A stretch of DNA of 64,000 nt from contig NZ_JBHUJW010000043.1 of NCBI RefSeq assembly GCF_042683565.1, positions 930,001 through 994,000 on the forward strand, in the 5' to 3' direction. A program made the translations under genes and the position numbers. The DNA is from Brevibacillus sp042683565 (lineage in GTDB: Bacteria > Bacillota > Bacilli > Brevibacillales > Brevibacillaceae). Position 1 is the stretch's first letter. The number at the start of each line of letters is the position of its first letter. Below the pieces are notes generated by a model. That model was given only the letters and a program-made list of their open reading frames with translations. It did no database searches and was not told the origin of the DNA. Positions 52,474-60,599 of this stretch are shown in pieces.

Positions 52474-53818
52474 GAGCGATCGCCTCCAGTTCCTGCGCCA
52501 GTTGGTCAATTTCTTCCTTCGTTCTGAGTTCCGTCACGGCGATGAGCATATGCTCTGCCAGCTCCGGATAATCCAGTCCCAGATCGTAGCCGCCGATGAT
52601 TCCGGCGTCGAGCAGCTTTTTGTTCACGTCCGCGATCGGCTTGTTCAGCTTCACGGCAAACTCGTTGAAGAACGGCGAAGCGAACACGACTTCCAGCCCT
52701 TTTGCCTGCAGCGCATGTTTGGCGTAATGCGCTTTTTGCAGGTTCATCATTGCCATTTCCTGCACACCTTGCTTGCCCAGTGCCGTCAATGCGATGGAAG
52801 CAGCCAGTGCGAGCAGCGCCTGGTTGGAGCAAATATTCGATGTCGCCTTTTCGCGGCGAATGTGCTGTTCACGCGCTTGCAGCGTCAGCACGAAGCCGCG
52901 CTTGCCGTTTTCGTCCTTGGTCTGACCGACGATGCGGCCTGGCATCTTGCGCATCAGCTTGGTAGTCGTCGCGAAGTAACCGCAGTGCGGTCCGCCAAAG
53001 GAAGCCGGAATCCCGAACGGTTGCATGTCGCCGACCACGATGTCCGCTCCCAGCTTGCCCGGCGCTTCCAGCACGCCCAAAGCAAGCGGATTGGAAGAAG
53101 TGATCAGGAGCGCGCCGCTTCCGTGTGTGATGGCTTCGATTGCCGCCAGATCTTCCACGTTACCGAAAAAGTTCGGATACTGGACGATCACTGCCGCTGT
53201 GCTGTCGTTGATCAACGCTTGCAGCGCCTGCGTATCCGTCACCCCGTCGCTGTTGAAGTCGACTTCCACCAGCTCCACGTTCTGTCCGTACGCATAAGTT
53301 TTCAGCACGCCGCGCGCTTCCGGATGTACGGCGCGGGAGACGAGCACGCGCTTTTTGCCCGTATGTCCTGCTGCCATCATCGCCGCTTCGGCCAGCGAAG
53401 TTGCGCCGTCGTACATGGACGAGTTGGCAACTTCCATGCCAGTCAGCTCGCATACCATCGTCTGGAATTCAAAGATCGCCTGCAGTTCGCCCTGGCTGAT
53501 CTCCGGCTGATACGGCGTGTAAGCGGTGAAAAATTCTCCGCGCAAAAGCATGTGGTTGACGGTGCTCGGTACGTAATGCTGATAGACACCGGCACCAAGG
53601 AAGTTGACGTGCGTGGTGAAATTGACGTTTTTGTTGGACAGGCCGGTAAAATATTTGACCAGATCCGGCTCCGAGAGAGCTTCCGGAATTTGCAAGGCGC
53701 CTTTGAAGCGCACTTCCTCGGGGATGTCGGCAAACAGTTCCTCCACGCTGGAAATGCCGAGTGTCTCCAGCATTTCGCGCTTGTCCTGATCGGTTTGGGG
53801 CAGGTAGCGGTATTTCAC
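52466..53818 (-). CDS. gcvPA: Glycine dehydrogenase (decarboxylating) subunit 1
   Basis: A 450-residue partner of GcvPB in the split P-protein of Firmicutes. Family blocks are YLPQTDQDKREMLETLG, the FLGAGVYQHYVPSTVNH region and AYTPYQPEISQGELQAIFEF, YDGATSLAEAAMMA. The GTG start follows AAAGGAGG by about 11 bases. It lies 40 bases after gcvT in the riboswitch-controlled operon. Confidence 0.96.
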   Translation of the reverse strand: MKYRYLPQTDQDKREMLETLGISSVEELFADIPEEVRFKGALQIPEALSEPDLVKYFTGLSNKNVNFTTHVNFLGAGVYQHYVPSTVNHMLLRGEFFTAYTPYQPEISQGELQAIFEFQTMVCELTGMEVANSSMYDGATSLAEAAMMAAGHTGKKRVLVSRAVHPEARGVLKTYAYGQNVELVEVDFNSDGVTDTQALQALINDSTAAVIVQYPNFFGNVEDLAAIEAITHGSGALLITSSNPLALGVLEAPGKLGADIVVGDMQPFGIPASFGGPHCGYFATTTKLMRKMPGRIVGQTKDENGKRGFVLTLQAREQHIRREKATSNICSNQALLALAASIALTALGKQGVQEMAMMNLQKAHYAKHALQAKGLEVVFASPFFNEFAVKLNKPIADVNKKLLDAGIIGGYDLGLDYPELAEHMLIAVTELRTKEEIDQLAQELEAIARA

Positions 53819-53858
53819 GAAGGTAGTCCTCCTTTAGTGATGTTCGATGGCCTTGCCA

Positions 53859-54962
53859 TTAGTTTTTCGGACGTTTGTAAAAGGGAGTAGCAACAACCTG
53901 CGCTTTGAGGCGTTTTCCGCGAATTTCCACTTCCAGGATGGTGCCCAGCGCGGCATGCTCGCTTTTGATGAGCGCGAGGCCCACGTTCTTTTTCAACGTC
54001 GGAGACTGGGTCCCTGTGGTCACTTCACCGATCAGCTCTTCGCCTGCGTAGACCGGGTAGTGCGTGCGGGGAATGCCGCGGTCGATCATTTCGATACCGA
54101 CCAGCTTGCGCGGCGCGCCGTTTTCCTTTTGCGCCTTGAGCACTTCCTGACCGATGAACGGCACTTCCTTGTCGACCTTCACCGCGAAGCCGATGCCCGC
54201 TTCAATCGGGGTAATCGACTGGCTCAGTTCCTGACCGTAGAGCGGCAGCTTGGCTTCAAAGCGCAAGGTATCGCGAGCGCCCAGACCGCACGGCAGAAGC
54301 CCTTCGTCCGCGCCCGCAGCCAGCAGGGTGTCCCACAGCTTCACCGCCTGATCGGCAGCCAAATAAATTTCAAAACCGTCTTCTCCGGTGTAACCGGTGC
54401 GGGAAACGAGAGCGGGCACTCCGTCGATGAGCACATCCGTCTGGAAGCGGAAGGAGCCGATTTGCGACAAGTCAGTCGTCGTCAGCTTTTGCAGGATGTT
54501 CTCCGCAAGCGGGCCCTGGATGGCGAGCTGTGCCGTTTGTGCCGAGATGTTCTCGATCGTCACGCCATCAATCAGATGCTCCTTTAGCCACGCGTAATCT
54601 TTGTCAATATTGCCTGCATTGATGACCAGCAAATAGTGGTCATCCGCGTATTTATAGACCAGCAGATCGTCGACGGTGCCCCCGTCCGGATAGCAAAGCA
54701 CGCTGTACTGCGCCTGTCCGGCTGCCAGCTTGGATACATCATTGGTCGTGACGTACTGGAGATACGCCAGCGCGTTCTCTCCTTTTACATCCACTTCACC
54801 CATGTGAGATACGTCAAACAGACCAGCCTTGGTTCGCACTGCCTCGTGTTCTGCTGCGATGCTGGAAAACTGGACGGGCAGCTCCCAGCCGCCAAAGTCG
54901 ATGGTTTTCCCGCCGTACTTTGCATAAGAATCAAATAATGGTGTTCTTTTCAATGTGGACAT
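53859..54962 (-). CDS. gcvT: Glycine cleavage system aminomethyltransferase (T-protein)
   Basis: A 367-residue folate-binding enzyme that releases ammonia from aminomethyl-lipoyl-GcvH and makes 5,10-methylene-THF. KTIDFGGWELPVQFSSI, LFDVSHMGEVDVKG, RTGYTGEDGFEIYL and CGLGARDTLRFEAKLPLYG are the signatures. AGGAGG lies 7 bases before the ATG. It is the first gene after the glycine riboswitch. gcvH is not in the window. Confidence 0.96.
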   Translation of the reverse strand: MSTLKRTPLFDSYAKYGGKTIDFGGWELPVQFSSIAAEHEAVRTKAGLFDVSHMGEVDVKGENALAYLQYVTTNDVSKLAAGQAQYSVLCYPDGGTVDDLLVYKYADDHYLLVINAGNIDKDYAWLKEHLIDGVTIENISAQTAQLAIQGPLAENILQKLTTTDLSQIGSFRFQTDVLIDGVPALVSRTGYTGEDGFEIYLAADQAVKLWDTLLAAGADEGLLPCGLGARDTLRFEAKLPLYGQELSQSITPIEAGIGFAVKVDKEVPFIGQEVLKAQKENGAPRKLVGIEMIDRGIPRTHYPVYAGEELIGEVTTGTQSPTLKKNVGLALIKSEHAALGTILEVEIRGKRLKAQVVATPFYKRPKN

Positions 54963-55142
54963 GCAGGCACCTCCTGATATGCCAACCGGGTTGGCGTTTT
55001 TCCCCTTGTTACAAGCTTAAGGCCGCCGCTGTATGCGCAGCCCCCTGTTCGAGCTCGTTAGCAAATTTGACTCCGCCAAGCCATTGGCCAAGCCAGGTTG
55101 CTTCTTGTACCGGAGAAGAATCTTGTACATTCTTGCCCGTAC

Positions 55143-55197
55143 AAAAAAGAGGACGAAAAATGGGTACACCAACTAAGGTGCCCATTTCTCCTCCTCT
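55143..55197 (-). terminator. Intrinsic terminator controlled by the glycine riboswitch
   Basis: On the minus strand AGAGGA (55197-55192) and TCCTCT form the base of a long hairpin, with AAATGGGCACC and GGTGTACCCATTT in its upper stem, followed by TTTTTTGT. The base of the 5' arm overlaps the last strand of aptamer 2 (CAGAG), as expected of a transcription switch. Confidence 0.8.
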
Positions 55198-55391
55198 GTC
55201 CTTGGTACCTGAGAGTTACCTTGCCGATCAAGCGTGGCGGGGATCACCTCGCTTGCAAGTTTCCCCTTTGGTGGCTCGTGCGCGAGCTCTCTCCAGAGTT
55301 GCGTCCAGTAGAGGTACTTTTGCCTGAGAGATTCACCGTCACCGGCTTGCTCCTTCGGCGCTGCCTCCTTGGGCAGTCTCTCCCTGCTACT
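55191..55391 (-). promoter_or_regulatory. Tandem glycine riboswitch upstream of gcvT
   Basis: Two glycine aptamers in a row, read on the minus strand. Aptamer 1 (about 55391-55314) contains GGGAGAGACTGCC, CGCCGAAGGAGCAA and CTCTCAGGCAAAAG. Aptamer 2 (about 55311-55191) contains CTCTGGAGAGAGC, CACCAAAGGGGAAAC, CTCTCAGGTACCAAGGACAG. These match the glycine motif consensus. In B. subtilis the gcvT riboswitch allows transcription when glycine is abundant; the terminator just downstream suggests the same here. Confidence 0.92.
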
Positions 55392-55616
55392 ATCATTCGC
55401 GGTGGATTCGTGGTCATACATAAGTTTTGGATATGATTCCATACTAACGAGTGAACTTCCCTCTCTATCCTACCATGAGAGTACACAGTTGAAAATATGC
55501 AAATTCACAGTCATCTCAACTAATCCTTAACAAAATGCTCAAATGAAATAAAAACGTTAAGTTTTGTGAGTTTCGTCACGAAAGATATGGCACAGATACG
55601 CAAAGGAGCTGCACAT

Positions 55617-57332
55617 ATGCCGAATATTCCTGTTACCTTTGACACCAACTGGCTCGATCCGCTGACGGAACGCATGCAACAAGACGGACCCTGGGACAAA
55701 TGGGAGTTGTTCAAGCTGGCCGTCGAAGCGGAGGAGGCCATGGCCGTCCGCGAGTTCGACCAGCTGCAGTCCTTGAAGTATCTGCCCTTTTTATCCCCCT
55801 TCCCTCATCAACTGCAGACGGCCGAGCGCGTGCTGCTCGACATGCGCGGACGTGCCATTCTCGCAGACGAGGTGGGACTGGGCAAGACCATCGAAGCTGG
55901 TTTAATCATGAAAGAATACATGGTGCGGGGGCTGGCAAAAAAAGTTCTCGTCCTCGTCCCCGCTTCTCTCGTCATCCAATGGACGAAGGAGCTGCAGCAA
56001 AAATTCGGAATCGCGGCTGTCGCCCAGAAAAAAGAGTACATGTGGCGCCAGCATGACGTCGTGGTCGCCTCCATCGATACGGCCAAACGCGATCCGCACC
56101 GCCGCCATGTGCTCGACATCGACTACGATCTGCTCATCATCGACGAGGCGCACAAGCTGAAAAACAAGCGTACCCGCAACTACCAATTCGTCAAGGAAAT
56201 CCGCAAAAAATACTGCCTCTTGCTGACGGCCACCCCCATCCAGAACGAGATGGACGAGCTGTACAACCTGATCAATTTGCTCAAGCCGGGCCATTTGGGT
56301 CACAACTCCACCTTTTCCTCGAACTACGTGGAGGGCAAGCGGCAGTCCAAAAACAACGAGAAGCTGCGGGAAGAAATCGAAAAGGTGATGATCCGCAACA
56401 AGCGCAGCGACGGCGGCATCCAGTTTACGAGCCGCCGCGTCCAGTCGGTCCCGATCGTGCTGTCCCCCGAGGAACAAGAGCTGTACGATGGCGTGACGCG
56501 CTTCGTCCGGGAGCAGTACCACGCCGGCGACAATGGATGGGGCGGCTTCAACTCCCTGTCGCTCATCACCTTGCAGAGAGAGGTGTGCTCGAGCAAGGAA
56601 GCAGCTTTTATGACCCTTTACAACATGCATCAGCGCACAGCCGAAGACTCACCGATCCGCCCGCAGATTTTGGAGCTGGTCGAGCTGATCAAGCGCATCG
56701 ACACCCATTCCAAAGCCGCCAAGACGGTCGAGCTGATCCAGAGCATCAACGACAAGGTAATCATCTTCACCGAGTACCGCGCCACCCAGAACTACCTGCA
56801 AAAGTATTTGCACGATCACGGCATCACCTCCGTTCCGTTTCGCGGCGGGTTCAAGGGGAGCAAAAAAGACTGGATGACCGATCTGTTCCAAAACCGCGCC
56901 CAGGTGCTGATCGCCACGGAAGCAGGCGGCGAAGGGATCAATCTGCAGTTCTGCAATCAGGTGATCAACTACGACATGCCCTGGAACCCGATGCGGGTGG
57001 AGCAGCGGATCGGGCGCGTCCATCGGCTCGGCCAGAAGCGCGACGTGCACATCTATAACTTGTCTACCGTCGGAACGATCGAAGAGCACATTTTGCATCT
57101 GCTCTACGAAAAGATCGACCTGTTTGAAATGGTGATCGGCGAGCTGGACGATATCGTCGAGCGGCTCAATCTCAATCATTCGCTCGAAGAAAACCTCATT
57201 TCGATCATCATGGATTCGCAGTCTACCAAGGAAATGGCGCTCAAGCTGGACAACATGGGCCACGCCATCCGCGCCATCCGCCAGACGCAGCTTCGCCCGA
57301 ACCCCGACTTATCCGAAGCATGCGACCAATAA
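55617..57332 (+). CDS. yqhH: SNF2 family helicase, YqhH-like
   Basis: A 571-residue SF2/SNF2 ATPase. Motif I is ILADEVGLGKTIEAGLIMKEY, motif II LLIIDEAHKLKN, motif III LLLTATPIQN, and the second RecA domain has KVIIFTEYRATQNYL, LIATEAGGEGINLQFC and RVEQRIGRVHRLGQ. It resembles the RapA-like YqhH of Bacillus; its target (RNA polymerase or DNA complex) is unproven. ATG at 55617 lies 8 bases after AAAGGAG. It is divergent from the gcv operon and followed by yqhG. Confidence 0.92.
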   Translation: MPNIPVTFDTNWLDPLTERMQQDGPWDKWELFKLAVEAEEAMAVREFDQLQSLKYLPFLSPFPHQLQTAERVLLDMRGRAILADEVGLGKTIEAGLIMKEYMVRGLAKKVLVLVPASLVIQWTKELQQKFGIAAVAQKKEYMWRQHDVVVASIDTAKRDPHRRHVLDIDYDLLIIDEAHKLKNKRTRNYQFVKEIRKKYCLLLTATPIQNEMDELYNLINLLKPGHLGHNSTFSSNYVEGKRQSKNNEKLREEIEKVMIRNKRSDGGIQFTSRRVQSVPIVLSPEEQELYDGVTRFVREQYHAGDNGWGGFNSLSLITLQREVCSSKEAAFMTLYNMHQRTAEDSPIRPQILELVELIKRIDTHSKAAKTVELIQSINDKVIIFTEYRATQNYLQKYLHDHGITSVPFRGGFKGSKKDWMTDLFQNRAQVLIATEAGGEGINLQFCNQVINYDMPWNPMRVEQRIGRVHRLGQKRDVHIYNLSTVGTIEEHILHLLYEKIDLFEMVIGELDDIVERLNLNHSLEENLISIIMDSQSTKEMALKLDNMGHAIRAIRQTQLRPNPDLSEACDQ

Positions 57333-57353
57333 ACAGTGAAAGGAGGTTCCCCT

Positions 57354-58529
57354 ATGCAGCAAGAGCAGGTCCGGCAATTTGTGGAGCGCTATCTCGCCTC
57401 CTTTTCTGCCCATATCATCGAATCTCACCCCGATTACTTGACGGTCAAGCTGCCCGTCGAAGTCGACAAGGACATCGGCAATCGGCCGTTTTACTGGAGC
57501 TGGGTAGAGAAGATGAACCTTGCCTACCAGCCGCTCGTCCTGACCTTTGCCTTTCACCCGGACCGAATGCCGGAAGGGCTGCGGGCGGAATACTTGCACC
57601 TGGGCGCGGCACGCATGCAGCAAATTTTTGCATCCGCCAAAAAACACGGCCGCTTTGTCTGCATGTACGAGCAGAAGGCAGGTTTCCCCAAAGCTGCACG
57701 GCAGTCCACTCCGCTCACGCCCTGGCTCGGCCTCAACCTGAAGGTCTCGCTCCTGTGCGACAAGCGACGGGACATTTTGCTCTACCTTGGGATCAATCTG
57801 CACAACCCGCGGGTAGTCCACGACTTCACTTCCTTCCTGTACCGCCTCCCCCTCACTCCGACCATCCCGGACTACTACTACACGCTGGACCGCCGGATTT
57901 CCGTAGCAGAGGCATGTCAAATGGCCGAGCAGGAAGTGGCGGACGTACTGGGCAAGGAAGATCAGACATGGGCGGTTGAAGCGCGGTCTCGACTGCAGGA
58001 GGAGCTGGCCATCCTCGAAGCGTATTACGACGAGCTGGCCCGCCGCGAACCGGAAGCTGCGGACGAGGGGGAAACGGAAGCAGAAGAAGTAAGCGATGCC
58101 CGGAGCGGTGAACGGCGTATGGCAGCACTGGCGGAACAAGAATCTTCAGAGTGTGAGCCGTCGATGGCGACTGACCTGACGGCTGCCGATGGCGTCCTTC
58201 CCACGCCATCATCTGCCTCCGATCGTGTCGAACAGCCGCAGTCCTTTGGCGAATACCGGGCGTCTGGAGGGCGAATCCTCGACTTTTTACGTGCAAACGG
58301 GATTTACGAGACGCCGAAGGAAGAGATCAACCAGAAGGAATGGCGGAAAAGCACGCCAGACGAGGAACGACAGCGCCGCATGGACGAGCTGACCTGGCAG
58401 TACGAGCCGCGCATCGAGGTTCAGCTCATCAACGGCGGGCTGTTTTACCTCGCTTCTTCGCCGCCTGCCGCATCGGCGCTTACTGCCAAAGGCGCATCCA
58501 AATCCCCCGTATCCGGACGAATCATGTAA
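57354..58529 (+). CDS. yqhG: YqhG family protein
   Basis: A 391-residue protein. The N-terminal 245 residues (VRQFVERYLASFSAHIIESH, IGNRPFYWSWVEKM, YLHLGAARMQQIFASAKKHG) match the Bacillus YqhG family. After a low-complexity Glu/Ala-rich linker (about 225-290), a C-terminal part (EYEPRIEVQLINGG-like block, seen as YEPRIEVQLINGGLFY) follows. Function unknown. AAAGGAGG precedes the ATG, 21 bases after yqhH, so the pair is probably co-transcribed. Confidence 0.85.
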   Translation: MQQEQVRQFVERYLASFSAHIIESHPDYLTVKLPVEVDKDIGNRPFYWSWVEKMNLAYQPLVLTFAFHPDRMPEGLRAEYLHLGAARMQQIFASAKKHGRFVCMYEQKAGFPKAARQSTPLTPWLGLNLKVSLLCDKRRDILLYLGINLHNPRVVHDFTSFLYRLPLTPTIPDYYYTLDRRISVAEACQMAEQEVADVLGKEDQTWAVEARSRLQEELAILEAYYDELARREPEAADEGETEAEEVSDARSGERRMAALAEQESSECEPSMATDLTAADGVLPTPSSASDRVEQPQSFGEYRASGGRILDFLRANGIYETPKEEINQKEWRKSTPDEERQRRMDELTWQYEPRIEVQLINGGLFYLASSPPAASALTAKGASKSPVSGRIM

Positions 58530-58632
58530 AACAACTGCGAGAAAAGGTGCGTGGAAAAAGACAAGTTGCAACAAATCTTTTTGGCATACCTGGTTACAAT
58601 AGGGTTAGGAAAGCATCTGCAAAAGGTGGTGC

Positions 58633-59481
58633 ATGCATGTGACCAGACGCTTGGGCCCGATCTTTTCTGTCGTGCTCTCCCTCCTGCTGCTTACCGTCCC
58701 TGTATACGCGCAGGAAGAGGCCGACTGGAACCTTCAGTTTCAAAAGCAAATTCATTCGTGGATGGATGCACTCTCCATGCGCGATTCACAGTTCAAGCAA
58801 TGGAAAAACGCAAAGACCGATGTTCAGACGCTCGGAGCCAATCAGCATCAGTGGCTCGTCAGCATTACCCAGTCCGGCAAGCAGGTCGGCTATTTGGTCG
58901 TCGGCGAGCTGCCCTCCCCCAAAGGAGCAGAAAAGTTCGTCCTGTTGGAGTACGGGCTAGGGGAATACATTTTGTTCGACGACGCTTTCGCTCCCCGGGA
59001 GATCGCCGCCGAGCCTGTTTATGACGGCTTCGCCTCCCACTGGCTGCTGACGCAAAGCCCGAATACGCAGCTGGTCAACGCGAAAACCGGCGAGTTTTAT
59101 CCTGCCGAATTTTCGGCGAGCGAGCCGGTCATGGAAACGTTGCCGCCGGATGAGCTGGTGCAGGAAGGTCAAGAGCTCACCCAGACAAAGGTACTGAAGC
59201 CGCAAGAGAGCAGTCCCTTCGACCAGATCGGCTGGGTACACGATTTATCCGAGGCGACGGCCAGAAGCGATGTGACTTGGCCGCAGTTGTGGGAGCAGCA
59301 GGGAGACGAGCCCGTCACGCTGACCGTCCCCTTGTATCATGCGCAGGTTCTCGCTCCTTTTGTCGTCGGCTCCCTGCATCTGTGGAATGACCAGCACGCC
59401 TACGTCGGTGTCTGGGATGAAGGCTTGCGCTTCGTCCCTTACACCTATGCCCGGCGAGTGGGACAGTTTCACATCCAGTAG
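58633..59481 (+). CDS. Predicted secreted protein, unknown function
   Basis: A 282-residue protein with a Sec signal peptide (IFSVVLSLLLLTVPVYA, cleavage likely after AYA-like YAQ). The mature part has no membrane segment and no motif I recognise; it is rich in aromatic and acidic residues and could be an all-beta protein. AAAGGTGGT lies before the ATG at 58633; a GTG two codons later is possible. It follows yqhG by 103 bases and ends at a strong bidirectional terminator. Confidence 0.7.
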   Translation: MHVTRRLGPIFSVVLSLLLLTVPVYAQEEADWNLQFQKQIHSWMDALSMRDSQFKQWKNAKTDVQTLGANQHQWLVSITQSGKQVGYLVVGELPSPKGAEKFVLLEYGLGEYILFDDAFAPREIAAEPVYDGFASHWLLTQSPNTQLVNAKTGEFYPAEFSASEPVMETLPPDELVQEGQELTQTKVLKPQESSPFDQIGWVHDLSEATARSDVTWPQLWEQQGDEPVTLTVPLYHAQVLAPFVVGSLHLWNDQHAYVGVWDEGLRFVPYTYARRVGQFHIQ

Positions 59482-59501
59482 AAGGGCCAGATGAGGCATG
59501 A

Positions 59502-59557
59502 TCATAAACAAAACAAGCTCTCCTGCCGAGTGACCGGTGGAGAGCTTGTTTTGTTGT
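59502..59557. terminator. Strong bidirectional terminator
   Basis: ACAAAACAAGCTCTCC is exactly complementary to GGAGAGCTTGTTTTGT, with a 14-base loop. Runs of A and T at the base allow termination of both converging transcripts (the secreted protein gene and ykuS). Confidence 0.88.
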
Positions 59558-59578
59558 CGGGCGGCAATACGGGCATCG

Positions 59579-59833
59579 TCAGTGATGCTTGGTCGGCGAC
59601 AGGCGCGCGTGCACGGCATGGAAAACTTCGCTTGCCGTCATGCCATCCGCATTGATGACCGGAGCGCCGGTGTTGGTCATCGACTCGTCGCCCAGCACAT
59701 TCACATCCTGACCCGTAATGACGACAGCATCGACGACTTGCTGCCAATTGCCCAGATCGACGACATCATACCCGTTATCTCGCAGCATCTTGCTGACCTG
59801 GGATAGAGATTGTTCGACTGCGACTCTCGCCAT
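59579..59833 (-). CDS. ykuS: UPF0180/YkuS family protein
   Basis: An 84-residue soluble protein (VAVEQSLSQVSKMLRDNGYD, then VITGQDVNVLGDESM) of the YkuS family; function unknown. ATG at 59833 is preferred over the ATG at 59839, which overlaps GGAGG. It lies 30 bases after yqzE. Confidence 0.85.
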   Translation of the reverse strand: MARVAVEQSLSQVSKMLRDNGYDVVDLGNWQQVVDAVVITGQDVNVLGDESMTNTGAPVINADGMTASEVFHAVHARLSPTKHH

Positions 59834-59863
59834 ATGCATCCTCCGTCCGCTTTCCAGGTATCG

Positions 59864-60025
59864 TTATTTCCGCCATAACAATCTGATTGACATGGGAATG
59901 GCCCCGAACCAGCGGGATGACCATGATTCCCGCGGGAGCTTTCGCTGACGCCGCTCGTCTTTGGGGGTCTCCATGTACTGGACAAACAGCCTGGTCAGGT
60001 ATTTCAAATACTCCTGAAAAGACAT
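59864..60025 (-). CDS. yqzE: YqzE family protein
   Basis: A 53-residue protein translated from 60025: it begins MSFQEYLKYLTRLFVQYMET and continues PKDERRQRK, then SSRWFGAIPMSIRLLWRK. This fits YqzE, a small protein encoded at the end of the comG operon in Bacillus, where its role is unknown. AAGGAGG lies 8 bases before the ATG. Here no comG genes precede it. Confidence 0.8.
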   Translation of the reverse strand: MSFQEYLKYLTRLFVQYMETPKDERRQRKLPRESWSSRWFGAIPMSIRLLWRK

Positions 60026-60098
60026 CGTACGTGCCTCCTTCATGCTCTGGATTCACGCCGGGAGCGCTTCCTCCCTAGTCTTCCCCGTCTTGCGTTCT

Positions 60099-60596
60099 TT
60101 AACCCAACTGGCGGATGATTTCCTCGACAATGACCGCTAACGGCTTTCCTGTCGTATCGATCTGGATCGGGGCGAAGTCGTACGCACCTGCGCGCTCGGA
60201 CAGCAGCGTACGGACGCGTTCGGCCACTCCGCCAGCGAGCAGCGGGCGACCCGTATCGTTTTCCAGACGGCGGATCAGTTCCTCCTCCGTTGCCGATAGC
60301 GCGATGACCGTGCCTTTCTCCAGCATGGCCTGGACGTTTTGCTGGCGCAGGACAACCCCGCCTCCTGTCGTCAGGATATGCGGACCTGCCGCGAGCAATT
60401 CAGCCAAATACTTGCTTTCCGCATCCCGAAAGTACGCCTCTCCCCGCTCCGCAAACAGCGCAGGAATGCTGCAGCCTTCCCGCTCGACGAGATATTCGTC
60501 CAGATCGACCTGTGCGACACCCAGAGCCTTTGCCAGCGCTGCTCCGACGGTCGTCTTGCCTGTTCCCATAAACCCGACCAACACGATATTTTTCAT
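60099..60596 (-). CDS. aroK: Shikimate kinase
   Basis: A 165-residue P-loop kinase that phosphorylates shikimate. Walker A is GFMGTGKTTVG, the shikimate-binding DxDE-type region VDLDEYLVEREG, the GGG motif ILTTGGGVVLR, and the lid Arg in ENDTGRPLLAG. Its stop is followed by yqzE after 73 bases. In Bacillus aroK also neighbours yqzE. Confidence 0.95.
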   Translation of the reverse strand: MKNIVLVGFMGTGKTTVGAALAKALGVAQVDLDEYLVEREGCSIPALFAERGEAYFRDAESKYLAELLAAGPHILTTGGGVVLRQQNVQAMLEKGTVIALSATEEELIRRLENDTGRPLLAGGVAERVRTLLSERAGAYDFAPIQIDTTGKPLAVIVEEIIRQLG

Positions 60597-60599
60597 CGT

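Noticed and set aside
50968..52527. Long open frame opposite gcvPB
   Set aside because: Shadow of a well-supported gene; His/Arg/Val-rich translation with no family match.
58551..59024. Second frame overlapping the secreted protein gene
   Set aside because: The 58633 frame has a signal peptide and good start; the other is Arg-rich and lacks support.
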